Source of the DNA: Skeletonema tropicum
Lineage: Eukaryota; Bacillariophyta; Thalassiosirophyceae; Thalassiosirales; Thalassiosiraceae
Assembly (NCBI GenBank): GCA_037178625.1
Contig: CM074148.1
Coordinates: 186,001 to 250,000 of the forward strand
Direction: 5' to 3'
Length of the DNA stretch: 64,000 nt
The notes beneath the pieces are model-generated. The model was not told the DNA's origin. It saw only the letters and a list, made by a program, of their open reading frames with translations, and did no database searches. The position numbers and the translations under genes are program-made. This document shows positions 32,265 to 43,117 of the stretch, piece by piece. Each line of letters opens with the position of its first letter. Position 1 is the first letter of the stretch.

Positions 32265-33076
32265 CCACCCCTTTCGTCTCAAGTCAGTTCTTCTCCATGG
32301 AACACCGTTGGAGCAGGTCAAGAAAATAGCACAGAGAGTAAACAGAAAAGCAGCCCGAGCAGCCTTGAGGAAGCTTGTTGACACAAGTGCAGATAAGCTA
32401 CCTAGATATTCCTTTCTTTTCTAATGCCATCCTTGAAGTGATCACTTGATACTTGAGTGAGTTGTCATTTCTGATTGACCAGAGCCCTCTTCTTCCCTGA
32501 CAAAATACCGAACCCTTGTTGCACATCAACATCACTTGTATCACCGGGTGATTCTATGTGTCCCAAAGGGGACGAACGTTGAATTCGTTGTGGTGGAAGC
32601 GACTCATGCTTTAATAGGTCCGTCTTCGTCCTTGCCTTGGCCCTTCGGCATTCAACACAAGCCATGATAGATGGAATAGAGAGAATTACTTTATCCTTCG
32701 TCAAAAGAGACATGTAAGTGGAAATGTTAGAGCATGGTTGAAGTTAATACGAGTCGGTGGCATGAAAAGAGTTGTTCTCACCAATTATTTTTGGTATTTG
32801 TCCGTTCTGTTCACAGCAGAAAATAATTCCCATCATGCTCCGTTCTTTGACATATCCATAATTTATCATGTCCGTACAGTGTTGACGTTATACATTGCGG
32901 ATGATGAGAGGGCAGGTGGAGGCGGCCGGCGGTCCGCAGCGTCTTATCATGGTCAATAGGTAACTCAAGCAGTGTTGTCGATGGGTTGAGCGAGCGAGGT
33001 GGTTTCGGGTTGCTGTTTTATTTGAGTTTTGATGAATTTGGGGTGACCGTTTGCTTTTTTGAAAGTTGGATTCTCA

Positions 33077-33174
33077 TTCTTGTGTGCAAGAAATCCAGTA
33101 CCCGGACCTTTGGGTTGGAAATAATGGGACTCCGTCCTAATAACTGAACCTGAACTGCCAATAATAGGAATGGT
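33077..33174 (-). repeat. MULE right terminal inverted repeat
   Basis: Inverted copy of 29716-29813, 97 of 98 positions matching by eye. Followed by a T-run and tagattactag. Confidence 0.92.
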
Positions 33175-33313
33175 TTTTTTAGATTACTAGCCTCGCTGAC
33201 GCTCGTCTAGCCGCTGCGCGGGTTTTCTAAATAAGAGAGGAGGCACCGGCTATCTACTACGACATTGATTGTGTCTACTTAGAAGTATATACATAGCAGT
33301 ATTCAAATTCGAT

Positions 33314-33622
33314 CTAAAAACGGGGGGGCAAGGGGGGGTGTCCCCCCTGAACAATCAAATCTAAGCCAATCAAAGAAAGAGTCAATCGAAAATTCTAAAA
33401 ACGGGGGGCAAGGGGGGTGTCCCCCCCTGAACAATCAAATCTAAGCCAATCAAAGAAAGAGTCAATCGAAAATTCTAAAAACGGGGGGGCGAGGGGGGGT
33501 GTCCCCCCTGAACAATCAATCAAATCTAAGCCAATCAAAGAAAGAGTCAATCGAAAATTCTAAAAACGGGGGGGGCAAGGGGTCAAATCAAGCCAATCAA
33601 AGAAAGAGTCGATCGAAAATGC
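33314..33622 (+). repeat. Four ~80-85-bp G-rich tandem repeats
   Basis: Units start at about 33314, 33395, 33475 and 33560. Each has ctaaaaacggggggg, a G-rich/C-rich pair (gggggggtgtcccccc) that can fold back, and the tail gccaatcaaagaaagagtc. The fourth unit lacks part of the G/C pair. The units do not carry unique spacers, so this is not a CRISPR-type array. Confidence 0.85.
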
Positions 33623-33654
33623 CCGTGAAGGCCAAAGGACACGCCAAAGGGCCC

Positions 33655-33724
33655 GGACAGAACGACCGACCGACAGAACGACAGAACGACCGACCGACAG
33701 AACGACCGACCGACCGACCGAACG
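33655..33724 (+). repeat. gaccgacc/gaacgacc microsatellite
   Basis: Simple 4-bp-based repeat (gacc/gaac/gaca words) of about 70 bp between the G-rich tandem repeats and the LicD-like gene. Confidence 0.85.
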
Positions 33725-33927
33725 ACTTAGCTCCTCTCATTATTTAGATTTTAGTCTCTACTCAAACGCTACTTGTGTTCCCTTACACCAGCAACCACAA
33801 CCTACGAGACCTCCCTGCACGACACAAGAGTAGCACAGAAGTAGATAATGTAAAGCTTCGCTCTCGAAACACTGAAATGCACCTGTGGAACTGGAACTGA
33901 TTTTAATTTTACAAATTCAAATTGATT

Positions 33928-34950
33928 ATGACCCGCATTCGATGGAGATATGATGTTGTTATCCTGGTCGCAATAATCACGTTGGTATGTCATAATTTGA
34001 GCAAGCTGGCAATCTTGATGATGAATCCAGAGGATATGATAGCCCACCATCTTGCGAGCACCAAAACGTCAGAGCAACAGTTGGAAATGTCGAAAAAGGA
34101 GGAGGAGCTGGATAGTTTCTGGACTGAGTGTGCTGCCTACACACCTGAGTGCGAATCCGAAGAAGTCATCAAGACAACGTGGCATTACGGCAAAGATGAT
34201 TACAGCCAAACTAATTGCTGCAATGAACATCGATTGATTCGCTATGGCATGACACATCTCTGGGACGCATTGGATCACTTTAACGTGACAGCTTGGATGG
34301 ACTCCGGTTCTGCCATTGGTGTTGCAAGGCATGGGGGCACCCAAATCCCATGGGATTATGACGGTGACATTGCAGTATTGATGGACTTTGATGAAGAGGC
34401 TAGAGAATGGTACCCAAATGAGCATCCGCCTTTGATCTTACATGATAAAGATGAGGCCAGTGAGTGGCTGGATCATTTAGTTGATTATGTGTTTGACAAA
34501 CAACAACAACAACAACAAAGGGTCGAGGAAAAGAGATATGCAACGATGCCTGAAAAATGGAGCTACCATTTCGTGCATTTCAATGAAGGGTGTGTTCAGA
34601 TTCATCTCAAAATTCCTGGTCTAACAAAAAATCTGGATTTGTTTGGTGTGCGTGATCAAAGTCGAAGCAGTAAAGAAGACAAAAAAATGGAGCTAAAGAT
34701 GATTGACAATATTCTACGACAGCCAGTGAATTATTTTGGATGTTTTCACAAGGAAAGTAATCACAACGAGCACAGTTACTACGTATTCCCTCCGGTGCCC
34801 TGCACGTATTATGGCAAACAAGTTTGGTGCGCAAGAGATAATGAGCAATATCTCAAACACTATTATGGAGAGAATGTCATGCGTTATGGGGTCTCACATG
34901 ATGGCTTCTTCGGGCGCAACTGGAAGCCAGGTGCAGGAGATGGAATCTAA
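33928..34950 (+). CDS. LicD-like family protein, type II membrane
   Basis: 340 residues from the first ATG (MTRIRWRYD). A hydrophobic helix at about 9-24 (VVILVAIITLVCHNL) suggests a signal anchor, placing the rest in the Golgi/ER lumen. The LicD core is clear: WMDSGSAIGVARHGG then IPWDYDGDIAVL near residues 125-155, with the DxD-type Asp pair used for metal/nucleotide binding. Cys-containing blocks follow (NCCNEH, VPCTYYGKQVWCARD), and the end FGRNWKPGAGDGI. A polyglutamine run (about 7) sits near residue 192. The family includes fukutin-like and LicD enzymes that add phospho-sugars or phosphocholine to glycans; the acceptor is unknown. It is only distantly similar to the broken gene at 16798-17873. 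Confidence 0.8.
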   Translation: MTRIRWRYDVVILVAIITLVCHNLSKLAILMMNPEDMIAHHLASTKTSEQQLEMSKKEEELDSFWTECAAYTPECESEEVIKTTWHYGKDDYSQTNCCNEHRLIRYGMTHLWDALDHFNVTAWMDSGSAIGVARHGGTQIPWDYDGDIAVLMDFDEEAREWYPNEHPPLILHDKDEASEWLDHLVDYVFDKQQQQQQRVEEKRYATMPEKWSYHFVHFNEGCVQIHLKIPGLTKNLDLFGVRDQSRSSKEDKKMELKMIDNILRQPVNYFGCFHKESNHNEHSYYVFPPVPCTYYGKQVWCARDNEQYLKHYYGENVMRYGVSHDGFFGRNWKPGAGDGI

Positions 34951-36099
34951 ACTAAGAGAGAGAAGCTTGACGTGTTGTTTTGAGAAAATCATTGCACTCT
35001 ATGAAATAGACGAGAATCACACGTGCCACTACGGCAACCGGCGAGTTTCTCCTACCCTGCTTTTCCATCATTATGCAACTGTTACCCACAGGAGTCAACC
35101 ATGTCAAATAATATAGGTTAAGCCGTATAAAGTGGGATCGTGTGTATTGGGCCATCTTCAACCAAACAACGTTGATATTTCTTCTCTGCAAACACAAGGT
35201 TTACATTTTTTCTTCTCGGAGTACTCGGATATGACCCTTTGGGATCTCAACCATTCCGTAGAAACCTTTGATTCCATCTGTTTTGGGGATGATTCCAAGC
35301 TGCTTCTGTTTTTTGTTGTTTTTCCGAAAGAGAGCGAGTAGTTACTTCTCCTTGAGCTTTTTTTCGGCTTCTATTCTTCTTCCCTGACACACATCTCCTG
35401 TGTGAAACTTTCTTCTTTTTCCACTTGAGCCTCCTCGTTTCACCTGAGCTCTCTCAAGAAGAAGTGTTCATCAGTGAAAACTGGTGTGGTGACATCATGA
35501 AATAGTTTGAGATGGCCTGAAAAAGATTTCTCTGAACGTTTCAACGGCGAAGAAAAAACATTGGACGTGCTATATTATTGAGAAGCGATGATGCAGATCT
35601 CTTGTAGTATTGTATGATAGAGGAATTTCGGGTCTGCTCTGCGGCGGCGGAGGAGGAGATGCTACGCACTTCGTGATCATGCTGCCTATGACCTATGATA
35701 CCTCTTATTTACTTCTGATGACAGCCGACAGGCGCAAAGGAATTTTGCTCGGTGTCTCGTGCCTGAGTTTTCGAGTCAGAAAATTGGCCCATGGTTCACT
35801 GCCCGCCCACGGCGTACAAAGAGTCACCGACTGACGCATGAAGTTGAGCAAGCCTGTCCGTCCTCATAATGTCATTTCACTTATCGACCTATTTCACCGC
35901 TACAAATTATAGGTCAATTTAATAACATGATCCATCTACTGTCACAAATGAGTCACCTTCCACCTTTCAACAAATTGTACGCATCAGCCAACCCATCTCT
36001 CCTTTGGTTCGGAACGCTCTCCTTGTGTGCCTCAGCTCAACAATAGCATCGGCAAATTGCAACGGGCACTATTCGTAATATTCACAGGCGAGAAGAACG
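34951..36099. other. Intergenic DNA
   Basis: Short ORFs only. It includes the dispersed repeat at 35495-35624 and, toward 36099, the presumed promoter of RPS1. I see nothing else that I can name. Confidence 0.45.
35495..35624 (+). repeat. Dispersed repeat, copy 2 (partner 16000-16137)
   Basis: Same-strand relative of 16000-16137; lacks about 15 bp in the middle and has small indels (tatattattg against tattattg). Confidence 0.8.
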
Positions 36100-37985
36100 A
36101 TGAAGTTATCAATAGCACTTTTATCTCTTACGGCGGGAGCTAGCGCTTTCACTACTGCTCCTTTGCAGACCAGGTGAGTTTAGAAATTGGTGTGCGGCAA
36201 TACTGTTCTTTTCGTGGTGGATTTTTTAGAAGTGGTGCCCATGTGGTTGGTTGATGCGTCATCGTCTCTTTCGGTGTAGTGATCGATGGGATTTTGATGG
36301 GCGGCTCGAATTAGAGGAAAAATCAACAACGGGACGAGCTGGAAAATATTAATTGGAGCAGCTGAGGTGTTCTTATTACATCGGTAGAGCTGGCGGCGAC
36401 CCATCAACAATAATAATATACACGCACTGAAGAACTCGCTCTCTCGCCAACCCAATAATCATGCAACAATATACAATATACAGCCCTTTATGCAGAAAGC
36501 CGCTATATAGCAAGTGGCGGAAACAGCTCATCATTTTCTTTGATGTGGTGTGGTGCAGTGCAGTGTGACGCCATTCATTTCACTGCATGCAGGACGGATT
36601 TCTGTACATCGTCTCATCTGGCACACAACACAACTACTTGCGGCGGAGGGTCAAGAAAGAGAAATATCCACACTATGAATGCTCCTCGATAGATAAAAAA
36701 CAACGCCCATTCACGTGCCGTACAAAGAACCACAGCAATCCACTACCACTACATCATGTCAAACTGAATTTTGCACCATACAATTTCAATTACTTCTTCT
36801 TCTTCTATCTCACCATGCACAACTTCTCGTTTTCTCTCCTTTTTTTCATTTCATCTCATCAACAGCTCCCCCTCCACCACATCCCTTCAATCCACCCTCG
36901 AAAAGCCCAAGCAACTCACCCGATTCGACCGCATCAAGGCCAAATATAAGGGACCTCAAATCAACATCTCTTCCGATGTCGAAGCCGAGGTTGGCTTCTC
37001 TTATTCTGCCTTTGATGATGCCGTCGCTGCCACCGATTACTCATTCAACCGTAACGACGTTGTCAAGGGAACTGTTGTCCAATACGACAAGGGAGGCTGC
37101 ATCGTTGACATTGGGGCCAAGGCATCTGCCTTCTTGCCCCTTCAGGAGGCTGCCCTCATCCAAGATCAGGGTAACTCCATCGAAAGCCTTATTGAGATTG
37201 ATGAGGAGCGCAACTTTGAAATCATCAGTGAGGAAGATGAAAATGGACAGCTTATGGTTTCCATCAGACGCATCCAATACCGTGAGGCATGGGACCAGGT
37301 CATCGCCAAGCAGGAGACCGATGAAGCCTTCGATGCCGAGTGCGTAAGTGTCAACCGTGGTGGTGCCATCTTCCTCGTCGAGGGACTTCGTGCCTTCTTG
37401 CCCGGATCACACCTCACCGGACGTTTGCCCGATGAGGACCTTATTGGACAAACTCTCCCACTCAAGTTCTTGGAAGTGAACCAGGAGGAGAACAAGCTTG
37501 TTGTTTCCAACCGTCGTGCTGTTGTTGAGGCACAGATGGAGGACTTGTCACGAGGAGATGTGATTGATGGTCTTGTCAAGGCTCTCAAACCCTACGGTGC
37601 CTTCGTCGAAGTTGGTGGGATGTCCGGACTTCTTCACATTTCCCAAATCTCCATGGATCGTATTGTTGACCTTGAGAAGGTCCTTCAGCCCGGACAGAAG
37701 ATTAAATGTATGATTATTGATCACGATAAGGTCAATGGACGTATAGCACTCAGTACAAAGACATTGGAGCCAGAGCCCGGTGACATGATTCGGGACCCAG
37801 AGCGTGTGTATGAGATGGCGGATGAGACTGCACGAATTTATTTGGAGAAGCAGGAGGCCGAACGTAAGAAGAGGGAGGCTAGTGCCAAGGATATTGTTTT
37901 GGGATTGGGTGATGCTCTTGACGAGCTTGGGTCAAATGATGAGAGCTCGGATGCTTCGGATAACTTGGATTCCCTTTTGAGCTAA
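36100..37985 (+). CDS. Plastid 30S ribosomal protein S1, nuclear-encoded (two exons)
   Basis: Exon 1 (36100-36173) encodes MKLSIALLSLTAGASAF plus TTAPLQT. This is a signal peptide cleaved at the ASA-F motif typical of diatom plastid import, followed by a short transit peptide. A 692-nt GTGAGT...CAACAG intron (36174-36865) leads to exon 2 (36866-37985); the mature frame continues SSPSTTSLQSTLEKPKQ. Total 397 residues, the usual size for chloroplast S1. Three S1 RNA-binding domains are visible: RNDVVKGTVVQYDKGG (first), ECVSVNRGGAIFLVEGLRAF (second) and RGDVIDGLVKALKPYGAF with GLLHISQIS (third). The end is acidic. Role: mRNA binding on the plastid small ribosomal subunit. The intron holds an inverted copy of sequence found at 24401-24588. 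Confidence 0.93.
36360..36557 (-). repeat. Inverted repeat partner inside RPS1 intron 1
   Basis: Opposite-strand relative of 24401-24588. Lies wholly inside the 692-nt intron and accounts for about 200 nt of it. Confidence 0.8.
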
Positions 37986-38383
37986 AAAAGTTAAGTACAT
38001 ATACAATACGCACGCCTTGTTCTTGTTGTTAGAGAAAACTTAAAAAGAGTAATAAAAAAAGAATGTATTAAGTCTACTACTGCAACATTGCACGAGTGAG
38101 ATTGCGTAGAATGTTTTTTTGATGTATGTAGTGTTGAAGTTGATATTTGATTGTCATATCTGTGAGCACCTAAGTAGCCTTGTGTGTGTGGGTATGGTTC
38201 AAAATTATTCAAATTGGTGATAGGGTGCTGCTACTAAGTTTGCGAGAGATTTCCTGTCCGTGTTTCGACTCTACTTCTCTCGAAAATATTCCTTTAGTAT
38301 CGTATTTCCTTGCTCAAAACAAAACTGAAGTGAAGATAGAAGCACTGACGGACAGGAGAAGAAGCCTACCTTGTACTTGGAAC

Positions 38384-38707
38384 ATGCCAGAGTCTCGACT
38401 ACTAACGCTGCGGAAAGAATCGGAACGCTTTTCAATTGAGATCAAAGAAAAAGAGGCAGACAATATTGATCTTCGGAAGCAAATACGTGAGATCAAGTCG
38501 ACAATTCATCAGACACAACGAGATTATGATGCAACAGCAAAGGGAACAAGCAAAGCCGAGAATCAAAGGATAAAGATGCAAAAGCTTCTGAAGAGGCAAA
38601 AAGTGGCAAATGAAGTCAATGCTCAAGAGAAGGAGATTGGCGAACTCAGATTAGTGCTGAAACGATTGTCCAAGAAGACTTTTCCTCAATTTGACGAGAG
38701 GATATGA
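38384..38707 (+). CDS. Small coiled-coil protein or terminal exon, unknown
   Basis: From ATG MPESRLLTLRKESERFS, 107 residues, almost entirely charged heptad-like helix (EIKEKEADNIDLRKQIREIK, then KMQKLLKRQKVANEVNAQEKE) ending KKTFPQFDERI. The frame is open upstream to about 38180. It may therefore be the last exon of a longer coiled-coil gene or a truncated copy. Follows RPS1 by 400 bp on the same strand. Family not recognised. Confidence 0.4.
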   Translation: MPESRLLTLRKESERFSIEIKEKEADNIDLRKQIREIKSTIHQTQRDYDATAKGTSKAENQRIKMQKLLKRQKVANEVNAQEKEIGELRLVLKRLSKKTFPQFDERI

Positions 38708-39296
38708 TGGCCATTACAAATATGAAAGATCTCTCTCCTCTCTCTCTCTTGCTCTTGTGGTACTTCTTTCATATCAAGACATTAAGAAAAGTGTTCTTCC
38801 TCTTTGCATCTCATTTCTTGAGTTGAGTCTCTACAGATCAGTCATTCTTCATTCTACTAGAATCGATCGAAGAGGGTGAGAACATGTTTCAATCCTCCAG
38901 GATGACAAATTGGCTGGGACTCCTTTCTATTTCTGGATCTGGAGAGCCTGCAGAAGGCGAGAATTCACAAACTTTCGCTTTACGGCAAACCATTTGATAG
39001 TAATGAGTGCATTCGTCTCAAACATACTTCTCGCCCCACCATCAAATAAGTATTATTTCATAGATAGACGAGACCCTTTCCTCCTTTGCATTTGGGCCTG
39101 ATACATGTTAGTTACTGATCTTTCTTCTCGGAAAAGAGAAAACGAAGGTTCCCGTTTCTTGTACTTTTGGCTTCTCAAAATCACATCATCAACCCGAACA
39201 CGAGAGATGAAGATGGAGGATGTAAGTAGCTTGATCAAGGGTAAATAATAAATGCTTGGACAATAAGATTATCAATTACCTTGCTATTGTTTCATC

Positions 39297-40253
39297 ATGG
39301 CGGCCGAAGGCGGTAATATTGTACGGTTCACTTACACCGGCGCGGATGGCGAAATTATTCCTGACGATGCCACTCATGTCTATGTGGACGTCAAAATCAT
39401 TCCGGCATATGCATTTTATAGGCATGCCAGCATCGTTGAGGTCATTTGTGATGATAAAGTCGAAACGATTGAAAGATTAGCATTCCAAAAGTGCCCTCGC
39501 TTGAGGCGAGTAATTATGCGGGGCGTCAAAATTGCTGAGGAGTGTGCATTCCATAATTGTGAAGCTCTAACGGATGTGGAATGTGACGAGTTGGAAATAG
39601 TTGGATATATGACATTCTGTATCTGCAGATCTTTAAGGAGTATCAACCTGCAATCTGCCAGGATCGTTAAGGTGAATGCATTCTGCGATTGTAGAGCCCT
39701 GAAGGACGCGAAATTTAGTAAAAAGCTGGAAAGATTTGATGAGGGGGCATTCTGGGGCTGCCGCTCTCTGGAACGAATTGCTATCCCAATGAAAGATGGC
39801 TTGATTACCGCTGAAAATATTTTCATCTATTGCACTAATTTGAAGCATGTCGATCTGGTCGAGAGAGCAGAATTACATGAAATTATCACTGCGTTGCACA
39901 TGGAGGAATGGAGAAATGATATGTGTCAAGAAATTACTTCAATCAATCAGATTCTTCCCAATGCACCTGCTGGAGGATTTAATGATGTGGGAGAAAAGGC
40001 CCAAGTAGTACAAAGGTGGATCAGATCCGTTCTTGACAAAATGATTCGCTATCGTGCAGAGCATCAGCGAATATTGGATGAGGCTGCAACTACACTTGAG
40101 TTAGGTTTACCTCGAGATCTTGTAATGGTTAATGTCCTCTCTTTCCTTGAATTGCCACCAAACACGTTTGGAGTGGAGGATCGTGAAGATGCGCAGAATG
40201 AAGACGATATGCAGTGTCAAGTAAATCCTTTTGTACATCTATCACTTGCCTGA
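39297..40253 (+). CDS. BspA-like leucine-rich repeat (LRR_5) protein
   Basis: 318 residues from ATG (MAAEGGNIVRFTYTG); no signal peptide, probably cytosolic. About residues 35-190 are six or more ~23-residue LRR_5/BspA units with the AFxxC..L pattern (AFQKCPRLRRVIMRGVKI, AFHNCEALTDVECDELEI, AFCDCRALKDAKFSKKL). A conserved helical C-terminal region follows (HMEEWRNDMCQEITSINQIL, then LDKMIRYRAEHQRILDEA and LPRDLVMVNVLSFLELPP). BspA-type LRRs mediate protein binding and are expanded in diatoms. This is the only copy of the local family with an unbroken frame from start to tail. A downstream acidic segment (40301-40398, MGDKEGDNDVDG...) is coding-like and may be joined by splicing near 40221; relatives keep that segment. 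Confidence 0.8.
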   Translation: MAAEGGNIVRFTYTGADGEIIPDDATHVYVDVKIIPAYAFYRHASIVEVICDDKVETIERLAFQKCPRLRRVIMRGVKIAEECAFHNCEALTDVECDELEIVGYMTFCICRSLRSINLQSARIVKVNAFCDCRALKDAKFSKKLERFDEGAFWGCRSLERIAIPMKDGLITAENIFIYCTNLKHVDLVERAELHEIITALHMEEWRNDMCQEITSINQILPNAPAGGFNDVGEKAQVVQRWIRSVLDKMIRYRAEHQRILDEAATTLELGLPRDLVMVNVLSFLELPPNTFGVEDREDAQNEDDMQCQVNPFVHLSLA

Positions 40254-40806
40254 CGGAAAGAGAGGAGAAAATATGAAGGAGCGAGAGTTGGAAGATGACA
40301 ATGGGCGACAAAGAAGGTGATAATGACGTAGATGGAAAAGGAGGTGAGGAAGACGAAGGCAATGATGAGATTGAAGGGGAGGTAGGAGAGGTGACATAAG
40401 TTATAATTAGGATCAAATAATCATGCTGCTATCTTACTGCTTGCTGCACGACGATACAGCGCAGATAGAGGCTTTGGAAGTGCACCTGCGACTTATATCA
40501 CCTACCCCTCTCTCTCTAGAGAGAGATAGAGAGACAGAAAGTGGAGACAGAGGTGGCGAGGTAGTAACCTCGAATCCTCCCAACAAATTGATGAGACAGA
40601 CATCTTTTCTAGCTGTCGCATCTCTCGCTTCGCGCACAAAATAAATCAAAGGCGACGCGACGGGCGGGACGCGACTGGGATCGATGGGATAAAAATGGGA
40701 AATGGGAAATGGGATCCATCCAGCGCAGTAGAGAGTATTGAAGTGCTGTACGCTGTATTGGTTAATCAGCTTCTATCATTATTTTGTTGTATTATACTGT
40801 TCCATA

Positions 40807-41696
40807 ATGGCAGCCGAGGGCGGAAATAATATCACTTGGTTCACTTATACCGGCGAGGACGGCGAAATTATTCCTCACGACGCCACTCATGTCTTTGTGG
40901 ACGCCAAACTCACTCCGACGCGGGCATTCTATAATCGTCCTAACATCGTTGAAGTCATTTGTCATGATAGAGTCGAAAGGATAGAGACACAAGCATTCCA
41001 GTGGTGTCTTTCCTTGAGGCGAGTAATCATGCGGGGCGTCAAAATTGTTCAGCAGAGGGCATTCTATTGGTGTAGAGCCCTTGAGGAGGTTGAATGTGAC
41101 GAGCTGGAAATCATTGGAGATAGGGCATTCCATTATTGCATCTCTCTGAGGAGTATATCAATCTACCATCTGCCGAGATCGTTAAGTCGAATGCATTCAA
41201 ATCTTGTAAAGCTCTGGCGCACGTGAAATTCGGTAGCAATCTGCAACGAATTGAGGGGCACGCATTCTGCTGCTCCTCTTTGGAACGAATTACGATCCCA
41301 TTGAAAGATGGCATGATTACCAATAATGATATATTCCTAGCGTGTGATAATTTGAAGCAAGTTGATCTGGCCGAGAGAGTAGAAATACGTGAAATTATCA
41401 CTGGGTTGCACATGGAGGATTGGAGAAATGATTTGAGTGCAGAAATTGATTCAATCACACAGATTCTCCCCATTGCAGATACCAATGATGTGGGAGAAAC
41501 GGCCCAAGCAATACGAGGATGGATTACATCTGTTCTTGGAAAAATGATTCTCTACAAAGCACAGCATCAACGCATATTGGATGAGGCTGCAACAACACTC
41601 CTCCAGGTTGCTCTACCTCGCGACATTGTGATGAATACTGTCCTCTCTTTTCTCGACTTGCCACCACATACGTTTGGAGAGGAGGATCGTGAATAA
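40807..41696 (+). pseudogene. BspA-like LRR protein, 2-nt insertion
   Basis: Starts MAAEGGNNITWFTYTGED and runs in frame through several LRR units to CISLRSI. There a 2-nt 'at' duplication (tatat, 41153-41157) shifts the frame. Reading resumes as NLPSAEIVKSNAFKSCKAL, then HMEDWRNDLSAEIDSI and LPRDIVMNTVLSFLDLPP to a stop at 41696. Otherwise full length relative to 39297. About 550 bp downstream of that gene on the same strand, so a tandem duplicate. Confidence 0.8.
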
Positions 41697-43117
41697 AGAC
41701 GATGAAGACGCAGAAAACGATACATAGTGTCATTGAATGAACAAGAATCGGAAGAGGACGATGCTATATAACACAACGAAGCAAGGATATATGTAGATAA
41801 ATGAAGAGAACGAACAGGGAAAAAGAGGAAGAGCAGCCACGATATATGACGAATGTAATTCCACGACCTCGGATGATATCTTGACAATGATGTGATGGAT
41901 GATGTCAATGTAAGACAGTGATGTTACGAAATAAACAGCAGTGTTGCTTTAGATAAGTCTAGATATTATAGATACTTCCTCAATTTGGTATCATAACTTT
42001 TTCGTTTCAGACTTGATATATTCATATACAAGCTTGAGTGTAGAAATCTGTTCATTTTTGTCCCACATGAATCCCCACGTAGCGTCGACACCATTGTACT
42101 GCATATTACACTCTGCATATATAGCATCGTGTCAAATGACGCAATGCTGCATTGTAGCAATGGAAACGGAAGTCGTCATGATCATCTTTTCCACTCTCTT
42201 TTTTTTTTTTGCAAGATTTCAAAACGGTCTGTTTTCGTTCGTCTCAACCGCCGCTTCTTATGCGCACAGCAACAAAAAACAAACAAGAGCGAGGCGAATC
42301 CACTGTTTGTCAAGAGGTGAGGGAGGGAAACGACCATGGGCGGCAGCTCTCCTGCCACAATAATATATAGTGAAAGGGTGGGATGATAGTCATTGGTGTG
42401 CATTGAAAGTGGTCACCACCTAATAGTTATTGAGAGAGGGGTTCAATTTATGACGTAGAGCCATGATGAATTTCAAATAATAGTACATAGTTGGTGGTGG
42501 TGGTGCGGACAAAGTGCCAATGAAGTGGAATACATTCCACCACAATATATATATATATGAAGCCGTATGCACTCCACTCGACTTCTCCAAGTGAGGGGGG
42601 GGCGTGACAAGTGAGATGGTTGGACACACAGCAATCTCGCAGTATATTATTTATTTATTGCGGTGCGACCAACTGCATTGAATTATTTATTGACGGCCTT
42701 TTTCAGCGACTTGGGGGGGAGAGTTGAGAAACGGGGAAGGCATTGACTCGCTCTATATACAGTGATGGGGCTATTGGTATATATTGCGGCATGATTATTA
42801 GTTGCTACACTTAAGGAATGGCGACATGTGGATGAGAAGACCCCCTCCAAACAAGAGAAGGCCGTTGGCAAGAAACATTGAGATTGACCCACCCCCTCTG
42901 CTGTGCGGCACCATTGTCCTCTATAACTTGCCCACGGTTACATGGATACAATGAAGGACCAGCATAAAATGACATTTCTCTCTCTATACAACTGCACGTC
43001 TCTACTCAAATCACATCTCATTTGCAACAATCTTCTCACACTCTCTTCTGTTCTTCTTTTTTTTTCAATTCATTCCAGGCATTTCTATTTTTTTTGTAGA
43101 AATAGGAAAAAAAAACA
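41697..43117. other. Intergenic and promoter DNA
   Basis: No gene recognised. It contains AT stretches (atatatatatatat near 42546) and pyrimidine-rich DNA leading up to the OSCP start. Confidence 0.45.

Larger units (their letters stand above)
29716..33174 (+). mobile_element. Mutator-like element (MULE) with 98-bp terminal inverted repeats
   Basis: 29716-29813 and 33077-33174 are inverted copies of 98 bp with one mismatch (start accattcctattattggc). They enclose a transposase-derived ORF with a SWIM zinc finger. Long TIRs and the MULE/SWIM protein agree on the superfamily. I could not find the expected 8-11 bp target duplication: the left flank ends tagtaagt, the right flank starts ttttttagatt. 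Total length 3459 bp. Confidence 0.88.

Noticed and set aside
33314..33622. Array of regular repeats that could look like CRISPR
   Set aside because: Units are 80-85 bp, contiguous and without unique spacers; no cas genes; the genome is eukaryotic.
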